Source of the DNA: Haloferax elongans ATCC BAA-1513
GTDB taxonomy: Archaea > Halobacteriota > Halobacteria > Halobacteriales > Haloferacaceae
Direction of reading: 5' to 3'
Assembly (NCBI RefSeq): GCF_000336755.1
Contig: NZ_AOLK01000015.1
Location: 204,541-268,540 of the forward strand
DNA: 64,000 bases
Below, one piece after another: positions 26,497 through 34,956 of this stretch. Every line of letters starts with the position of its first letter. Within the stretch, counting starts at the first letter, position 1. Made by a program: the position numbers and the translations under genes. Below the pieces are notes generated by a model. It worked only from the letters and a program-made list of their open reading frames with translations. It did no database searches and was not told the origin of the DNA.

Positions 26497-26991
26497 TCAG
26501 GCGTATATAGTGCTGACGGCCGATTCGACGACTTGGAGCGCGGCCGCACCTTGTCGCCGAGGAACAACGACAGCGAGCGTGTCACCTGCGACACCGGCGG
26601 CGTCGACGACGACAGATTCGGCGTCGAGTCGGCCGAGCACTGTGGCGAGCGCGGTCGTATCGACCTCACCCTCAGCGATGATAGCAGTGAGCGGCCCGCC
26701 CGACGCGAGTTCGACACCGGCGACCGAAAGAACCGGCTCGTCGTCAGACTCGTCGATATCTTCACCGACGAGTCCGACGCCACTTCGCATCGTGACAGTC
26801 ACGTCGCGCGATTCGGGTTCGAACTCGGAGAGGTCGTCGGCGAACCGGCGAAGCGCGGCCGCGACTGCCTCGTCATCTCCGAGGTCGAGGAAGGCCGCGG
26901 CGGCGGCGTAGTTGACCACCCCGGCGCGGAGTGCGTCGAGAAGGAACGGTCGGTCGCGGACGGCGTCGCGGGCGTCGGCAGCGAGAGACAT
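26497..26991 (-). CDS. Haloarchaeal conserved protein (DUF7523-like)
   Basis: 164 residues: N-terminal helical region (SLAADARDAVRDRPFLLDAL, NYAAAAAFLDLGDDEAV) and a C-terminal alpha/beta half (GGPLTAIIAEGEVD, ESVVVDAAGVAGDTLAVVV) with an ACT-like rhythm. Start ATG 26991. Probably cytoplasmic. An ACT-like fold would suggest ligand sensing, but that is only a pattern impression. Confidence 0.7.
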   Translation of the reverse strand: MSLAADARDAVRDRPFLLDALRAGVVNYAAAAAFLDLGDDEAVAAALRRFADDLSEFEPESRDVTVTMRSGVGLVGEDIDESDDEPVLSVAGVELASGGPLTAIIAEGEVDTTALATVLGRLDAESVVVDAAGVAGDTLAVVVPRRQGAAALQVVESAVSTIYA

Positions 26992-27158
26992 ACCCGAGGC
27001 GTCGCGGGCAGCGAGGAAAAATCCGCCGCCAATCGCCGAAGACGACGTTCGTCCCGCCCCGACCACTTCGAACGTGACGCAAAGGGGAGTTACCGGAACG
27101 CGAAGATTCCTTTCGTAGATGCGAAGTCCATAAGTCAGCCCCGTCGTAACCCCCGGAC

Positions 27159-28037
27159 ATGCAAGCGCTGGTCATCGTGGCGCACGGGTCACACCTGAAC
27201 CCGGATTCGAGCACGCCGACCTACGACCACGCGGACACCATCCGCGAGGTGGGTGCGTTCGACGAGGTTCGAACCGGCTTCTGGAAGGAAGAGCCGTCCA
27301 TCCGTGAGGTCCTTCGAACCGTCGAATCGGACGAGGTGTACGTCGTCCCGCTGTTTATCAGCGAGGGCTATTTCACGGAACAGGTCATCCCGCGCGAACT
27401 CCGCCTCGACGGGTGGGACGTCGCCGACTGGGACTCAGACGGCCTCTCTGCGACGCACGTCACGCTCCCCGCCGGAGATGTCCCCGAGAAGACGGTCCAC
27501 TACTGCGGTCCGGTCGGCACGCACGAGGCGATGACCGACGTCATCGTCCGCCGCGCCGAGTCCGTGACCGAGGACCCGGACGTCGGCGACGGGTTCGGGC
27601 TGGCCGTCGTCGGCCACGGGACCGAGCGCAACGAGAACTCCGCGAAAGCAATCGAGTACCACGCCCAGCGGGTCCGCGACATGGACCGCTTCGACGAGGT
27701 ACAGGCACTCTACATGGACGAAGACCCGGAGGTCGACGACGTGACCGATTACTTCGACGCCGACGACATCGTCGTCGTTCCACTGTTTGTCGCCGATGGC
27801 TTCCACACGCAGGAAGACATTCCCGAGGACATGGGCCTCACTGACGACTACCGAACGGGGTACGACGTGCCCACCGAGGTAGACGGCCACCGTATCTGGT
27901 ACGCCGGCGCTGTCGGAACCGAGGGCCTGATGGCCGACGTGGTGCTCGAACGCGCCGCCGACGCCGGGGCCGACATCGGCGACGCCCTCGAAGTCGTCCG
28001 TGAACGAACCCGAAAGACGCCGATGGCGGGTGACTAA
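27159..28037 (+). CDS. cbiX: Sirohydrochlorin cobaltochelatase CbiX
   Basis: 292 residues made of two CbiX-type halves: AHGSHLNPDSSTPTYDHAD (metal-binding histidine in AHGS) with VVPLFISEGYFTEQ, and then VVGHGTERNENSAKAIEYHA with VVPLFVADGFHTQEDIP. This class II chelatase inserts Co(II) (or Fe/Ni) into sirohydrochlorin at the start of anaerobic cobalamin synthesis. Start ATG 27159. Followed after 2 bases by the DR2241-family gene, so both are in one operon. Fits the cobalamin uptake genes at 9-12.7 kb. Confidence 0.93.
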   Translation: MQALVIVAHGSHLNPDSSTPTYDHADTIREVGAFDEVRTGFWKEEPSIREVLRTVESDEVYVVPLFISEGYFTEQVIPRELRLDGWDVADWDSDGLSATHVTLPAGDVPEKTVHYCGPVGTHEAMTDVIVRRAESVTEDPDVGDGFGLAVVGHGTERNENSAKAIEYHAQRVRDMDRFDEVQALYMDEDPEVDDVTDYFDADDIVVVPLFVADGFHTQEDIPEDMGLTDDYRTGYDVPTEVDGHRIWYAGAVGTEGLMADVVLERAADAGADIGDALEVVRERTRKTPMAGD

Positions 28038-28039
28038 CC

Positions 28040-29140
28040 GTGGCAGACTACATCGACGCGCTCGTCGACGCCGCGGCAGACGGTGACGGCGTCTCGCTCG
28101 ACGGTCTGCACGTCGCCCGGACCGGCGACGGCTACCGACTGGAGACGCCGAGTGCGGAACGCGATGGCCTCTCCGAGTCGGCGCTCTCCGACGCGCTTTC
28201 CGACTTCGACGAGTACGCGACGAACTGGTTCTTCTGGAGCCGAGTCGTCGGTGAATCCAGCCCGCAGCGACGGGCGTTCCTCCGGTGGGTCGAAGGCGCG
28301 GACGCCGAGGACCAGTCAGTTCCGGCGCGATACGACGCACTCCGAGACGGCATCGAGCGCGAGTGGGGGCAACTCCACGTCACTGTAACCCTCGACGACG
28401 ATGGCCAGCGGCACTACGAACTCCGCCACGTCAACGAAGCCGACCGCGAGCACGACGACCTCGACACGTACCACGAACCACTTGCCGCCCGGCAACTGGC
28501 GACCTACGACGAGAAAGGTCGGTACCGACCACTCAAGTCCGGCAACAACCTCGCCGGGGGATGGGTCTTCCCGGACCTCGACGGCCGTGACCTCGTTGAG
28601 ACGGTCGAGACGTTCTACCCGGCGTCGGTGCCGAACTGGTACCGCGAACGCGAGGGTACGCTCGACGTTGAACACTGGGTTGACACCATCGGTCGCCAGA
28701 CTGGGATGTACAGCGTCGTCAAGACGTGGAACCGCGGCGACGGCCACGAACACGTGGACTGGGTCGCAGAGTCCTGCTGTGACGACTCGCAGTGTGTCAA
28801 ACGCCGCGAGTGGCAGTACGACGACGAGACCGACCTCGACGTGGACGGCGGCGACGGCGCGTTTCCCTGCCGAGAACCCTGTTCGCTCGTCATCGCGGCC
28901 TCTCGAAAGTGGACGCGTCTGGAGGGTGAGAACACCCAGACCTACGAGTTCGAACTCACGCCGTCCGAAAAAGAACAACTCGAAGCCATCGTCGACGCCG
29001 TCGCGGACGACCGCACCGACGATATTCGCGAAGCCGACGTGTACGAGGGAGCGAATCGCTACCGGGCGCGGTTCCTGCGCGCGAAGTTATTCGACGATGA
29101 TGGGAACCTCTGTGGCGTTCCCACCGAAGACGAGTCGTAG
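28040..29140 (+). CDS. CbiX-associated DR2241-family 4Fe-4S protein
   Basis: 366 residues, GTG start at 28040, two bases after the cbiX stop. N-terminal domain (about 1-110) and a C-terminal DR2241-like domain with four cysteines in SCCDDSQCVKRREW and PCREPCSLVIAASRKW, spacing suited to a 4Fe-4S cluster. DR2241-type domains occur fused or adjacent to CbiX chelatases, so a role as redox or metallocofactor partner in tetrapyrrole metal insertion is likely. Biochemical function unproven as far as I know. Confidence 0.8.
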   Translation: MADYIDALVDAAADGDGVSLDGLHVARTGDGYRLETPSAERDGLSESALSDALSDFDEYATNWFFWSRVVGESSPQRRAFLRWVEGADAEDQSVPARYDALRDGIEREWGQLHVTVTLDDDGQRHYELRHVNEADREHDDLDTYHEPLAARQLATYDEKGRYRPLKSGNNLAGGWVFPDLDGRDLVETVETFYPASVPNWYREREGTLDVEHWVDTIGRQTGMYSVVKTWNRGDGHEHVDWVAESCCDDSQCVKRREWQYDDETDLDVDGGDGAFPCREPCSLVIAASRKWTRLEGENTQTYEFELTPSEKEQLEAIVDAVADDRTDDIREADVYEGANRYRARFLRAKLFDDDGNLCGVPTEDES

Positions 29141-29155
29141 TCGGTCCCGGTTTTT

Positions 29156-29737
29156 CTACTCAAGTACGGATATTCCCAGCGCGACGAGTACGCCGCCGAC
29201 GACGACGCCCGCGCCGAGTGTGATGGCGAAGCTATTGAACACCGTCGCGATACCCACTGCGAGCGCGAGCGCGAAGGCACCAAGGAGAAACAGCGGGATC
29301 GAATTCGGGTCGACGTCGGGAAACACGTCGGAGAGTCCTTCAGTGACCGACGGTTCTGCCTCCTTCTTTGCGGGTTTCGAGAACGCGCCGTCGACGTCGA
29401 CCTGACGTGTCTCTGGTGCCGGATTGATAGTCACGTCGACGTAGGCCGTCTCCGACCCGTATCCAGTCACAATCTTCAGCTTTCCCGTCACTGGGTCGTC
29501 TTTCGGGGTGACAAACACCTCGACGCCGAGCGACTGACCGCCGTCGACGTAGTGGTTCCCACCTGAGAGTCGCGCGACTTGCGAGAGTTCGTCGTCGATG
29601 TTGAGGTGGACGTGGACCGCCTGTCCGAGGTTGTCGAGTTCGATTTCGAACGGGCTATCCGCCGAAAACGACGGCGCAACCGACAGGTCGTGGGGGCGCT
29701 CCTCGTTTAGCTCGACGGAAAGCGACTCGCTCGACAT
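29156..29737 (-). CDS. Haloarchaeal membrane protein (DUF7524-like)
   Basis: 193 residues: beta-rich N-terminal domain (LSVELNEERPHDLSVAPSFS, VEVFVTPKDDPVTGKLKIVTG, AYVDVTINPAPET; about 1-115), an acidic linker, and two C-terminal helices (PLFLLGAFALALAVGIATVF, LGAGVVVGGVLVALGISVLE). A soluble immunoglobulin-like domain tethered to the membrane by a C-terminal hairpin. No signal peptide. Function unknown. Confidence 0.72.
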   Translation of the reverse strand: MSSESLSVELNEERPHDLSVAPSFSADSPFEIELDNLGQAVHVHLNIDDELSQVARLSGGNHYVDGGQSLGVEVFVTPKDDPVTGKLKIVTGYGSETAYVDVTINPAPETRQVDVDGAFSKPAKKEAEPSVTEGLSDVFPDVDPNSIPLFLLGAFALALAVGIATVFNSFAITLGAGVVVGGVLVALGISVLE

Positions 29738-29798
29738 GGTCGCAGGGTCTATACGAAAACAGAAAAGCGTTCAGTTCCACCGAGCTTGTGAGACCGTC

Positions 29799-29984
29799 TC
29801 AGTCGTCGCGCATGTCCGGCGGCAGGAGGTTTGGAATGCCGTCTTCGATGGGGTACACCTCGCCGGTGACCGTGCCGATGAGTCTCCCTTCGACGATCTC
29901 GTCGCCGTCCCGTTCGTCGACTTCGAGTTCGAGTTCGCTCTTGTCGAGTGGGTCACAGAGGATGTCCATCAGGGATTCTTTCAT
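29799..29984 (-). CDS. trm112: Trm112-family methyltransferase activator
   Basis: 61-residue protein: DILCDPLDKSELELEVDE, then TGEVYPIEDGIPNLLPPDMRDD. The YPI-DGIP-LLP signature is that of Trm112/UPF0434 proteins, which bind and activate several class I methyltransferases acting on tRNA, rRNA and release factors; the Haloferax Trm112 is a known hub. Only one cysteine remains, so the zinc site of eukaryotic Trm112 is absent, as usual for this group. Confidence 0.85.
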   Translation of the reverse strand: MKESLMDILCDPLDKSELELEVDERDGDEIVEGRLIGTVTGEVYPIEDGIPNLLPPDMRDD

Positions 29985-30120
29985 TGACGTGACCGTCGGT
30001 TGCGCGAAGTAAAAGCGTACGGGTTCGTCGCCGGGAGCAGTCCCACGGTTTCCGTCTCGACTGCCGACGAGAAAAACGAGCTGTCGGCCGAATGTCGGCC
30101 GACGAAACAGAGATAGTCGA

Positions 30121-31452
30121 TTACTTGTCGAACGGGTTTTCGAGGTGGACCGTCTGCTCGCGGTCCGGGCCGATACCGACCGCGTAGACGGGCACGTCGA
30201 GTTCGTCGGAGATGTACTCGAGGTAGTCCTGTGCCGCGTCAGGAAGTGCCTCGTAGCCTTCCTCGGCGACTTCGCTCCAATCGACCTCGGGCCACGTCTC
30301 GAACTCCTTGAGGACGGGTTCGCACTCGGCCCATCGCTCGGTCGTCGCGGGCATGGTCAGACGCTCTTCGCCATCCAGTTCGTAGGCGTGGCCGACCTTC
30401 ACTTCGTCCAGCCCGGCGAGCACGTCAAGGTGGTTGACGGCGATGCCCGTGAAGCCGCTCACGCGTGCTGCGTGACGGAGCATCGGGAGGTCGAGCCAGC
30501 CGATACGGCGCGGGCGACCGGTGACAGTACCGAACTCGCCACCCTTCTCGCGGATGAAGTCAGCGAGTTCCTCGTCGCGGTCGTCGTCTTTCAGCTCGGT
30601 CGGCATCGGGCCTTCGCCGACGCGCGAGAGGTACGCCTTGACAATGCCGACGACTTCGCCCTGACCGACGACGGTCGGGCCGAGACCGGTGCCGGTCGAT
30701 GCGCCGCCAGCGGTCGGGTTCGAGGAGGTCACGTACGGGTAGCTCCCGTGGTCGATGTCGATGAGCGTTCCCTGTGCACCTTCGAACATCACGTTCTCAC
30801 CGGCGTCGCGTCGCTCGGCGAGGAAGTCGCCACAGTTGACGACCATGTCTTCCTCGCTGAGTCGGCGGCCGAACTCGGTGAACTCCTCGACGAGCGCTTC
30901 GATGTCGCACTCCTCGCCGGCTTCGAGACCGTAGACATCCTCGATGAGGGCGCGCTTCTGCGGAACGACGTACTCCAGTCGCTGCCGGAGGACTTCGGGG
31001 TCGAGGAGGTCGCCGACGCGGATACCGCGACGGCCAGCTTTGTCCTCGTAGGTCGGGCCGATGCCACGCCCGGTCGTGCCGACCGTCAGGTCGGAGTCGG
31101 CCTTCGCCTCTTCTTCGATGTTGTCGAGGCGACGGTGATACGGCATGATGACGTGCGCGCGCTTCGCGAGACGCACGTCGGGTTCCAGACCGCGCTCACG
31201 GAGGTCGTCGAGTTCCGAAAAGAGCGTTCGCGGGTTGATTACACAGCCGTTTCCGAGCACGCCCACTTTGTCGCGGACGGCCCCGCTGGGCACGAGCGAG
31301 AGCTTGTACTCCTCACCGTCTTCGACGACGGTGTGGCCGGCGTTGTCGCCGCCCTGATATCGGACGACGATGTCAGCGTCGCCGCCCCACAGGTCGACGA
31401 GAGCACCCTTGCCCTCGTCGCCGAGTTGCGAACCGACGATGGTAACAGTCAT
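30121..31452 (-). CDS. purA: Adenylosuccinate synthetase
   Basis: 443-residue GTP-dependent enzyme joining IMP and aspartate, the first committed step to AMP. VGSQLGDEGKGALVD at the N-terminus (catalytic Asp and P-loop), NAGHTV, GTTGRGIGPTYEDK, EGAQGTLIDIDHGSYPYVTSS and GRPRRIGWLDLPML are all family signatures. Start ATG 31452. The upstream intergenic space contains an 8-bp inverted repeat. Confidence 0.97.
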   Translation of the reverse strand: MTVTIVGSQLGDEGKGALVDLWGGDADIVVRYQGGDNAGHTVVEDGEEYKLSLVPSGAVRDKVGVLGNGCVINPRTLFSELDDLRERGLEPDVRLAKRAHVIMPYHRRLDNIEEEAKADSDLTVGTTGRGIGPTYEDKAGRRGIRVGDLLDPEVLRQRLEYVVPQKRALIEDVYGLEAGEECDIEALVEEFTEFGRRLSEEDMVVNCGDFLAERRDAGENVMFEGAQGTLIDIDHGSYPYVTSSNPTAGGASTGTGLGPTVVGQGEVVGIVKAYLSRVGEGPMPTELKDDDRDEELADFIREKGGEFGTVTGRPRRIGWLDLPMLRHAARVSGFTGIAVNHLDVLAGLDEVKVGHAYELDGEERLTMPATTERWAECEPVLKEFETWPEVDWSEVAEEGYEALPDAAQDYLEYISDELDVPVYAVGIGPDREQTVHLENPFDK

Positions 31453-31550
31453 ACGTCGGCCGTTCCCCGCGACACACTAAACACATTACGGTACTGTTCG
31501 GAGACGGATGCATATTCGTGTACATTTACTTCGATTACACTTCCGGTGAA

Positions 31551-31576
31551 TGCCACGAATACGCATTATCGTGGCA
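31551..31576. promoter_or_regulatory. 8-bp inverted repeat upstream of purA
   Basis: TGCCACGA (31551-31558) and TCGTGGCA (31569-31576) are perfect reverse complements with a 10-base spacer, one helical turn centre to centre of about 18 bp, typical of a dimeric repressor site. It lies about 100 bp before purA (minus) and 130 bp before the plus-strand gene at 31707. Confidence 0.45.
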
Positions 31577-31706
31577 ATCGAGAACACAACCGTTAACTAG
31601 TGCCCTTGGTTAGTTCTGGTAATAGCTGGCAATTCGTCGGTTCCACTTATTCTGCCCGCCGCGGAGGGTAAGGCTTAAAGTCTCCCAAGAAGAGTTAACA
31701 AATGGC

Positions 31707-32012
31707 ATGATAGACCGACTTGAGAAGGAAGTCGATATGTTGGAACGCCATCTCCAGGTCCTGAAGATGGTCATCGAGAGCGAGCCCATCGGCATCGTCA
31801 AGATGTCGAACGAGACGGGCTACCCGCACCACAAGGTTCGCTATTCGCTCCGTGTTCTCGAAGAAGAGAACCTTATCGAGCCCTCCAGCCAAGGCGCAAT
31901 TACGACCGAGCGCACACAGGAATTCGTGGACGAACTCGACGACAAGCTCGACGAAATCGTCACGAAGCTCGAATCGATGAAGATCGAAGAAGCAGCCGAA
32001 GTCGAGAACTAA
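31707..32012 (+). CDS. Conserved winged-helix-like coiled-coil protein
   Basis: 101 residues. Begins with a helix (MIDRLEKEVDMLERHLQVLKMVIE), then an HTH-like segment (GIVKMSNETGYPHHKVRYSLRVLEEENLIEPSSQGAIT) and an acidic coiled-coil C-terminus (VDELDDKLDEIVTKLESMK). Codon use is highly biased, typical of well expressed genes. TATA-like CTTAAAG about 30 bp before the ATG. Looks like a small conserved DNA-binding regulator; target unknown. Confidence 0.8.
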   Translation: MIDRLEKEVDMLERHLQVLKMVIESEPIGIVKMSNETGYPHHKVRYSLRVLEEENLIEPSSQGAITTERTQEFVDELDDKLDEIVTKLESMKIEEAAEVEN

Positions 32013-32332
32013 CCTCCGTTCACACAGTCGTTTTGTCCTGTTTCCGAAGAAACGAATCAGTTTCTACAGAAACGTGGATTGACGGGGCATTCTCGACAGT
32101 TTGAGTACCATCTGGCGTCACTGCCCTCCGGTCGATGCCGGTTGGTCCTCGTTTTCTCTCTGACTATGTGTTGAGCGTAGCTTGTGTGACTCTCTGGCGC
32201 GCGGAATACCACTGAACCATATGGCCGATTGGTTGATTGAACATGGATATCAGAAGGCAGGAGCTGCGTAAGCAACCTCTACTCACTTCATTTAATCAAC
32301 AAACAATAGGTAAATATCAACACTTTGTCTAT
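32013..32332. other. Intergenic region before the DUF4157 gene
   Basis: 320 bases without a convincing gene. Two small palindromes, GTTTC-cgaa-GAAAC (32040-32053) and GTTTCT-ac-AGAAAC (32060-32073), follow the upstream gene and may form a terminator. The last 60 bases are AT-rich (TTTAATC, TAAATATC near 32310), the likely promoter of the DUF4157 gene. A 72-residue minus-strand open frame here has no family features. Confidence 0.4.
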
Positions 32333-33892
32333 ATGGGATTTCGCTCTGCGAGTGAGAAGACGAGCGAGGGCCAACGGTCCTCGGTCGTCCCGTCGATTCA
32401 AGAACTAACGGGTGGTTCCGACCGCAGTCAGCGCGGCGGTGGGTCGCCGACCGCACAGGACGCTGCGGCTCAGTTCGGTCTGGAACTGTATCGCCCCGGA
32501 ATGGACGTTCAGATTCAACGCCTCGTCGAGAGTCACGGCGCGAGCCAGGTTCGGCAGTGGGCCGACGAAGGCATGACCGTCGAGATGATGGGCAAACCGC
32601 GGGATATGCGACAGTTCCGCGAGCGTCAGGAAGAACGCCCAGCCGAGGTTCCGAAAGATATCGAGCGCCGGAATGCCAAGTCAGTCCAGCGCAGTCGCAA
32701 CGCGCACCACGAGGCGTCGAAAGCCGGTGACGCGCAAGTCCCCGATAGCGTTCGGGACGTGATTTCCTCGCCCGGCCAGCAGCTCGACACGAGCATCCAG
32801 CGCGCGATGGAAGAGCGCATGGGTGACAATCTTGGTGACGTACGGGTTCACACCGGCCCGAGTGCTGCGAAAGCGTGTGACGACATCAACGCCCGGGCGT
32901 TCACCGTGGGCAACCACATCGCGTTCAACCACGGCGAGTATGACCCGTCGTCGCCGGAGGGACAGCACGTGCTGGCCCACGAGTTGGCGCACGTTCGCCA
33001 GCAGACCGGTGGGGCGGTGTCGATGCTGCCGCAGCAAGGTGAATTAGAGATTGACCCTGACCCACGCTTAGAGCGTGAGGCCGAGGAGACTGCCGAGCGC
33101 GTGATGCGTGGCGGTAAAATCGGTATTCACCGCATGAGGGACGCGGACGTACATATTCAATGGACTTCTCGCATCTCCGAGAGAGAAACGAGTTCGAATC
33201 ACAGCGAAGCAATCGAGTTGCAGCGCCTTCCAGACGATGAACGCTTGAATGTTGCTGCCGAGGGTGTGGAAGCGGCAATTAGTTGGGTCACAAAACAAAC
33301 GGAGTTGTCTCAGTCCTCGGCGAGAGTGATGGTGAGCGAGGCAAACGGTTCGGACGAGCTGGCGATGTTTCAAAGGAATGTCGCTGCGCTCCATACGACC
33401 GCCGCGATTGACAACCTCCCCGAAAAACGCCAGCGACAGGTCGCACGGAATCTTCTCAGCAAGGACCCGTTGGCGTTGGATGGAAACGATACCAAGGCCA
33501 CCAGAGGGATTCCAGAAGGGATTAGGCGAGATATCAATGCCGTCTTTGGGTACTCTCCGACTGAAAGCGATGAGGTTCCGGATTTTGGGGTGAACTGGAC
33601 CGACCCCGACCACGTAATTCCTGCGAGAGAAACACGAGAGGAGTACGTCAATAACAAAAAGAGGCTGAGACAGGAGGCAGAAGAGCTGAGGAAGAAAAGT
33701 CATACAGTAGAGCAAGTAGCGCGGAAGGCAGTTCTCGAACGAAATGTAGACCGTATAATGAGCTACATTACGGAAGGAGATAGAGAAAAAATACAATTGG
33801 TTGTCAGCGGTAAACATCCTAGTCGGATTGGAGGACATATAGATGATGTATTTGAAGAATTTCAACCGACAATACGAGTACACCTGCTTTGA
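32333..33892 (+). CDS. DUF4157 (eCIS-core) protein with variable C-terminal toxin-like domain
   Basis: 519 residues. Residues about 130-260 form the DUF4157/eCIS_core domain: DVRVHTGPSAAKACDDINARAFTVGNHIAF is split by the usual GNHI motif, and HVLAHELAHVRQQ gives the metalloprotease HELAH at about 215-219. This domain marks cargo of extracellular contractile injection systems and polymorphic toxins. The N-terminal ~130 residues are polar and disordered; the C-terminal ~200 are unlike the core, AT-rich, and contain WTDPDHVIPARE, which resembles the first part of an HNH-type motif. Start ATG 32333 chosen; an in-frame ATG at 32237 is possible. The gene overlaps the following small gene by 47 bases. 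Confidence 0.82.
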   Translation: MGFRSASEKTSEGQRSSVVPSIQELTGGSDRSQRGGGSPTAQDAAAQFGLELYRPGMDVQIQRLVESHGASQVRQWADEGMTVEMMGKPRDMRQFRERQEERPAEVPKDIERRNAKSVQRSRNAHHEASKAGDAQVPDSVRDVISSPGQQLDTSIQRAMEERMGDNLGDVRVHTGPSAAKACDDINARAFTVGNHIAFNHGEYDPSSPEGQHVLAHELAHVRQQTGGAVSMLPQQGELEIDPDPRLEREAEETAERVMRGGKIGIHRMRDADVHIQWTSRISERETSSNHSEAIELQRLPDDERLNVAAEGVEAAISWVTKQTELSQSSARVMVSEANGSDELAMFQRNVAALHTTAAIDNLPEKRQRQVARNLLSKDPLALDGNDTKATRGIPEGIRRDINAVFGYSPTESDEVPDFGVNWTDPDHVIPARETREEYVNNKKRLRQEAEELRKKSHTVEQVARKAVLERNVDRIMSYITEGDREKIQLVVSGKHPSRIGGHIDDVFEEFQPTIRVHLL

Positions 33893-34292
33893 CAAATCGA
33901 CCGGGGAGGGAAGTGAATTTAAGAGATTGGACGAGCAGACAACCCGTGGATATTGTCAAGAATTTGATTTTGGCTGGGTCGCGGTCTACTTTGATTCTGA
34001 TAAACAAACGCTGATCGTTCAAATTGACAACAATGTATGGGACCTGAATGATTCGAATACTACTGTCACGTATGAGCACCAGCGTCAAAACGATAAGACG
34101 TACTTCAATGTAGAGAGCGACCAGAATCAGTTCGAAATCACCTACGATGCTTGGTGGACGGAGTTGCCACAACCATCTTCAGCTACTATGACCACTGTCA
34201 GAGAGATGTATAATGACGAAGAAGAAGACATATTCGCATACATCAAATATGTATCGGAAGAAGGGTTGGAAAATAATCTGAGAGAGTCATAG
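33846..34292 (+). CDS. Putative immunity protein, copy 1
   Basis: 148-residue acidic cytoplasmic protein: YLKNFNRQYEYTCFDKSTG, then GYCQEFDFGWVAVYFDSDKQ, TLIVQIDNNVWDL and FEITYDAWWTELPQ. No known domain recognised. It starts inside the 3' end of the DUF4157 gene (47-base overlap, other frame), is markedly AT-rich, and has a tandem paralogue. Size, acidity, coupling and duplication fit an immunity protein for the C-terminal toxin domain; this is inference. The adjacent ATG at 33843 is an alternative; the paralogue aligns from 33846. Confidence 0.7.
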   Translation: MYLKNFNRQYEYTCFDKSTGEGSEFKRLDEQTTRGYCQEFDFGWVAVYFDSDKQTLIVQIDNNVWDLNDSNTTVTYEHQRQNDKTYFNVESDQNQFEITYDAWWTELPQPSSATMTTVREMYNDEEEDIFAYIKYVSEEGLENNLRES

Positions 34293-34328
34293 CGAAGACG
34301 GCCATAATAAATCAGAGTCAAGAAAAAT

Positions 34329-34796
34329 GTGCGCTTGAAAAACTTCGACCGGCGGACAATGTACACGTGTTTCGACCCTTCCAGTGGTTCAGGAAGCGAG
34401 TTTGAGGAGATTGGCGGCTACGAAACCTCGGGATATTGCAAGGCTGGCGATTTTGGATGGGTTGCAGTCTATCCCGAGCCTGATAGACAAACACTCATTG
34501 TTCAGATAAATGAAATCAAATGGGATTTGTATGCATCTGGAACCACAGTCATTTACAACCATAATTACAATGATGAAAAAACACACTTTAAAATATCTGA
34601 TAAAGAAAACACATTCGACATTACCTATGAGGCGTGGTGGAAAGATGTTCCACATTTTGAAGCCAATAAGTGGGCCGCCAGTCGGGAAGAAGAGAACTCC
34701 CATGAGGATATATTCGGGTACATATTGATGCTATGGCAGAATGAGGACAAGAAGGAAAATTGGATTGAACTGTGGTCTGAACATCTGCCGGACTAG
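34329..34796 (+). CDS. Putative immunity protein, copy 2 (paralogue)
   Basis: 155 residues, GTG start at 34329 (MRLKNFDRRTMYTCFDPSSG). Shares with copy 1 the segments CFD-S-G-GSEF, GYC--GDFGWVAVY, QTLIVQIN--WDL, and F-ITYEAWWKDVP, perhaps 40-45% identity by eye. The nearby ATG at 34327 is out of frame and stops at once, so GTG is required. AT-rich like copy 1. A second, diverged immunity gene is common in toxin loci whose toxin tip has been exchanged. Confidence 0.68.
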   Translation: MRLKNFDRRTMYTCFDPSSGSGSEFEEIGGYETSGYCKAGDFGWVAVYPEPDRQTLIVQINEIKWDLYASGTTVIYNHNYNDEKTHFKISDKENTFDITYEAWWKDVPHFEANKWAASREEENSHEDIFGYILMLWQNEDKKENWIELWSEHLPD

Positions 34797-34956
34797 CGAA
34801 TCTACAGACAGACACTTTCTAGATAGTAGCCTCCTCAGCCCGTGTTCGTCCGCGGGCGCTTGGTGAGGCCCCTGAAAATTGTAACGTTGCACGAATTGTG
34901 TTATTCAGTCGCAACTGGTCATACCTCGACAGACCAACCGAACGCCCGGCCAGGCT

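Noticed and set aside
30145..31596. 483-residue plus-strand open frame
   Set aside because: Complete antisense shadow of purA.
32057..32275. 72-residue minus-strand frame with CPVNPRFC ending
   Set aside because: Two cysteines only, no start context, and it spans the promoter region of the DUF4157 gene.
34797..34956. Transposase remnant near CCCGTGTTCGTCCGCGGG
   Set aside because: Only a short hairpin-like GC block; no terminal inverted repeats, no transposase motif.
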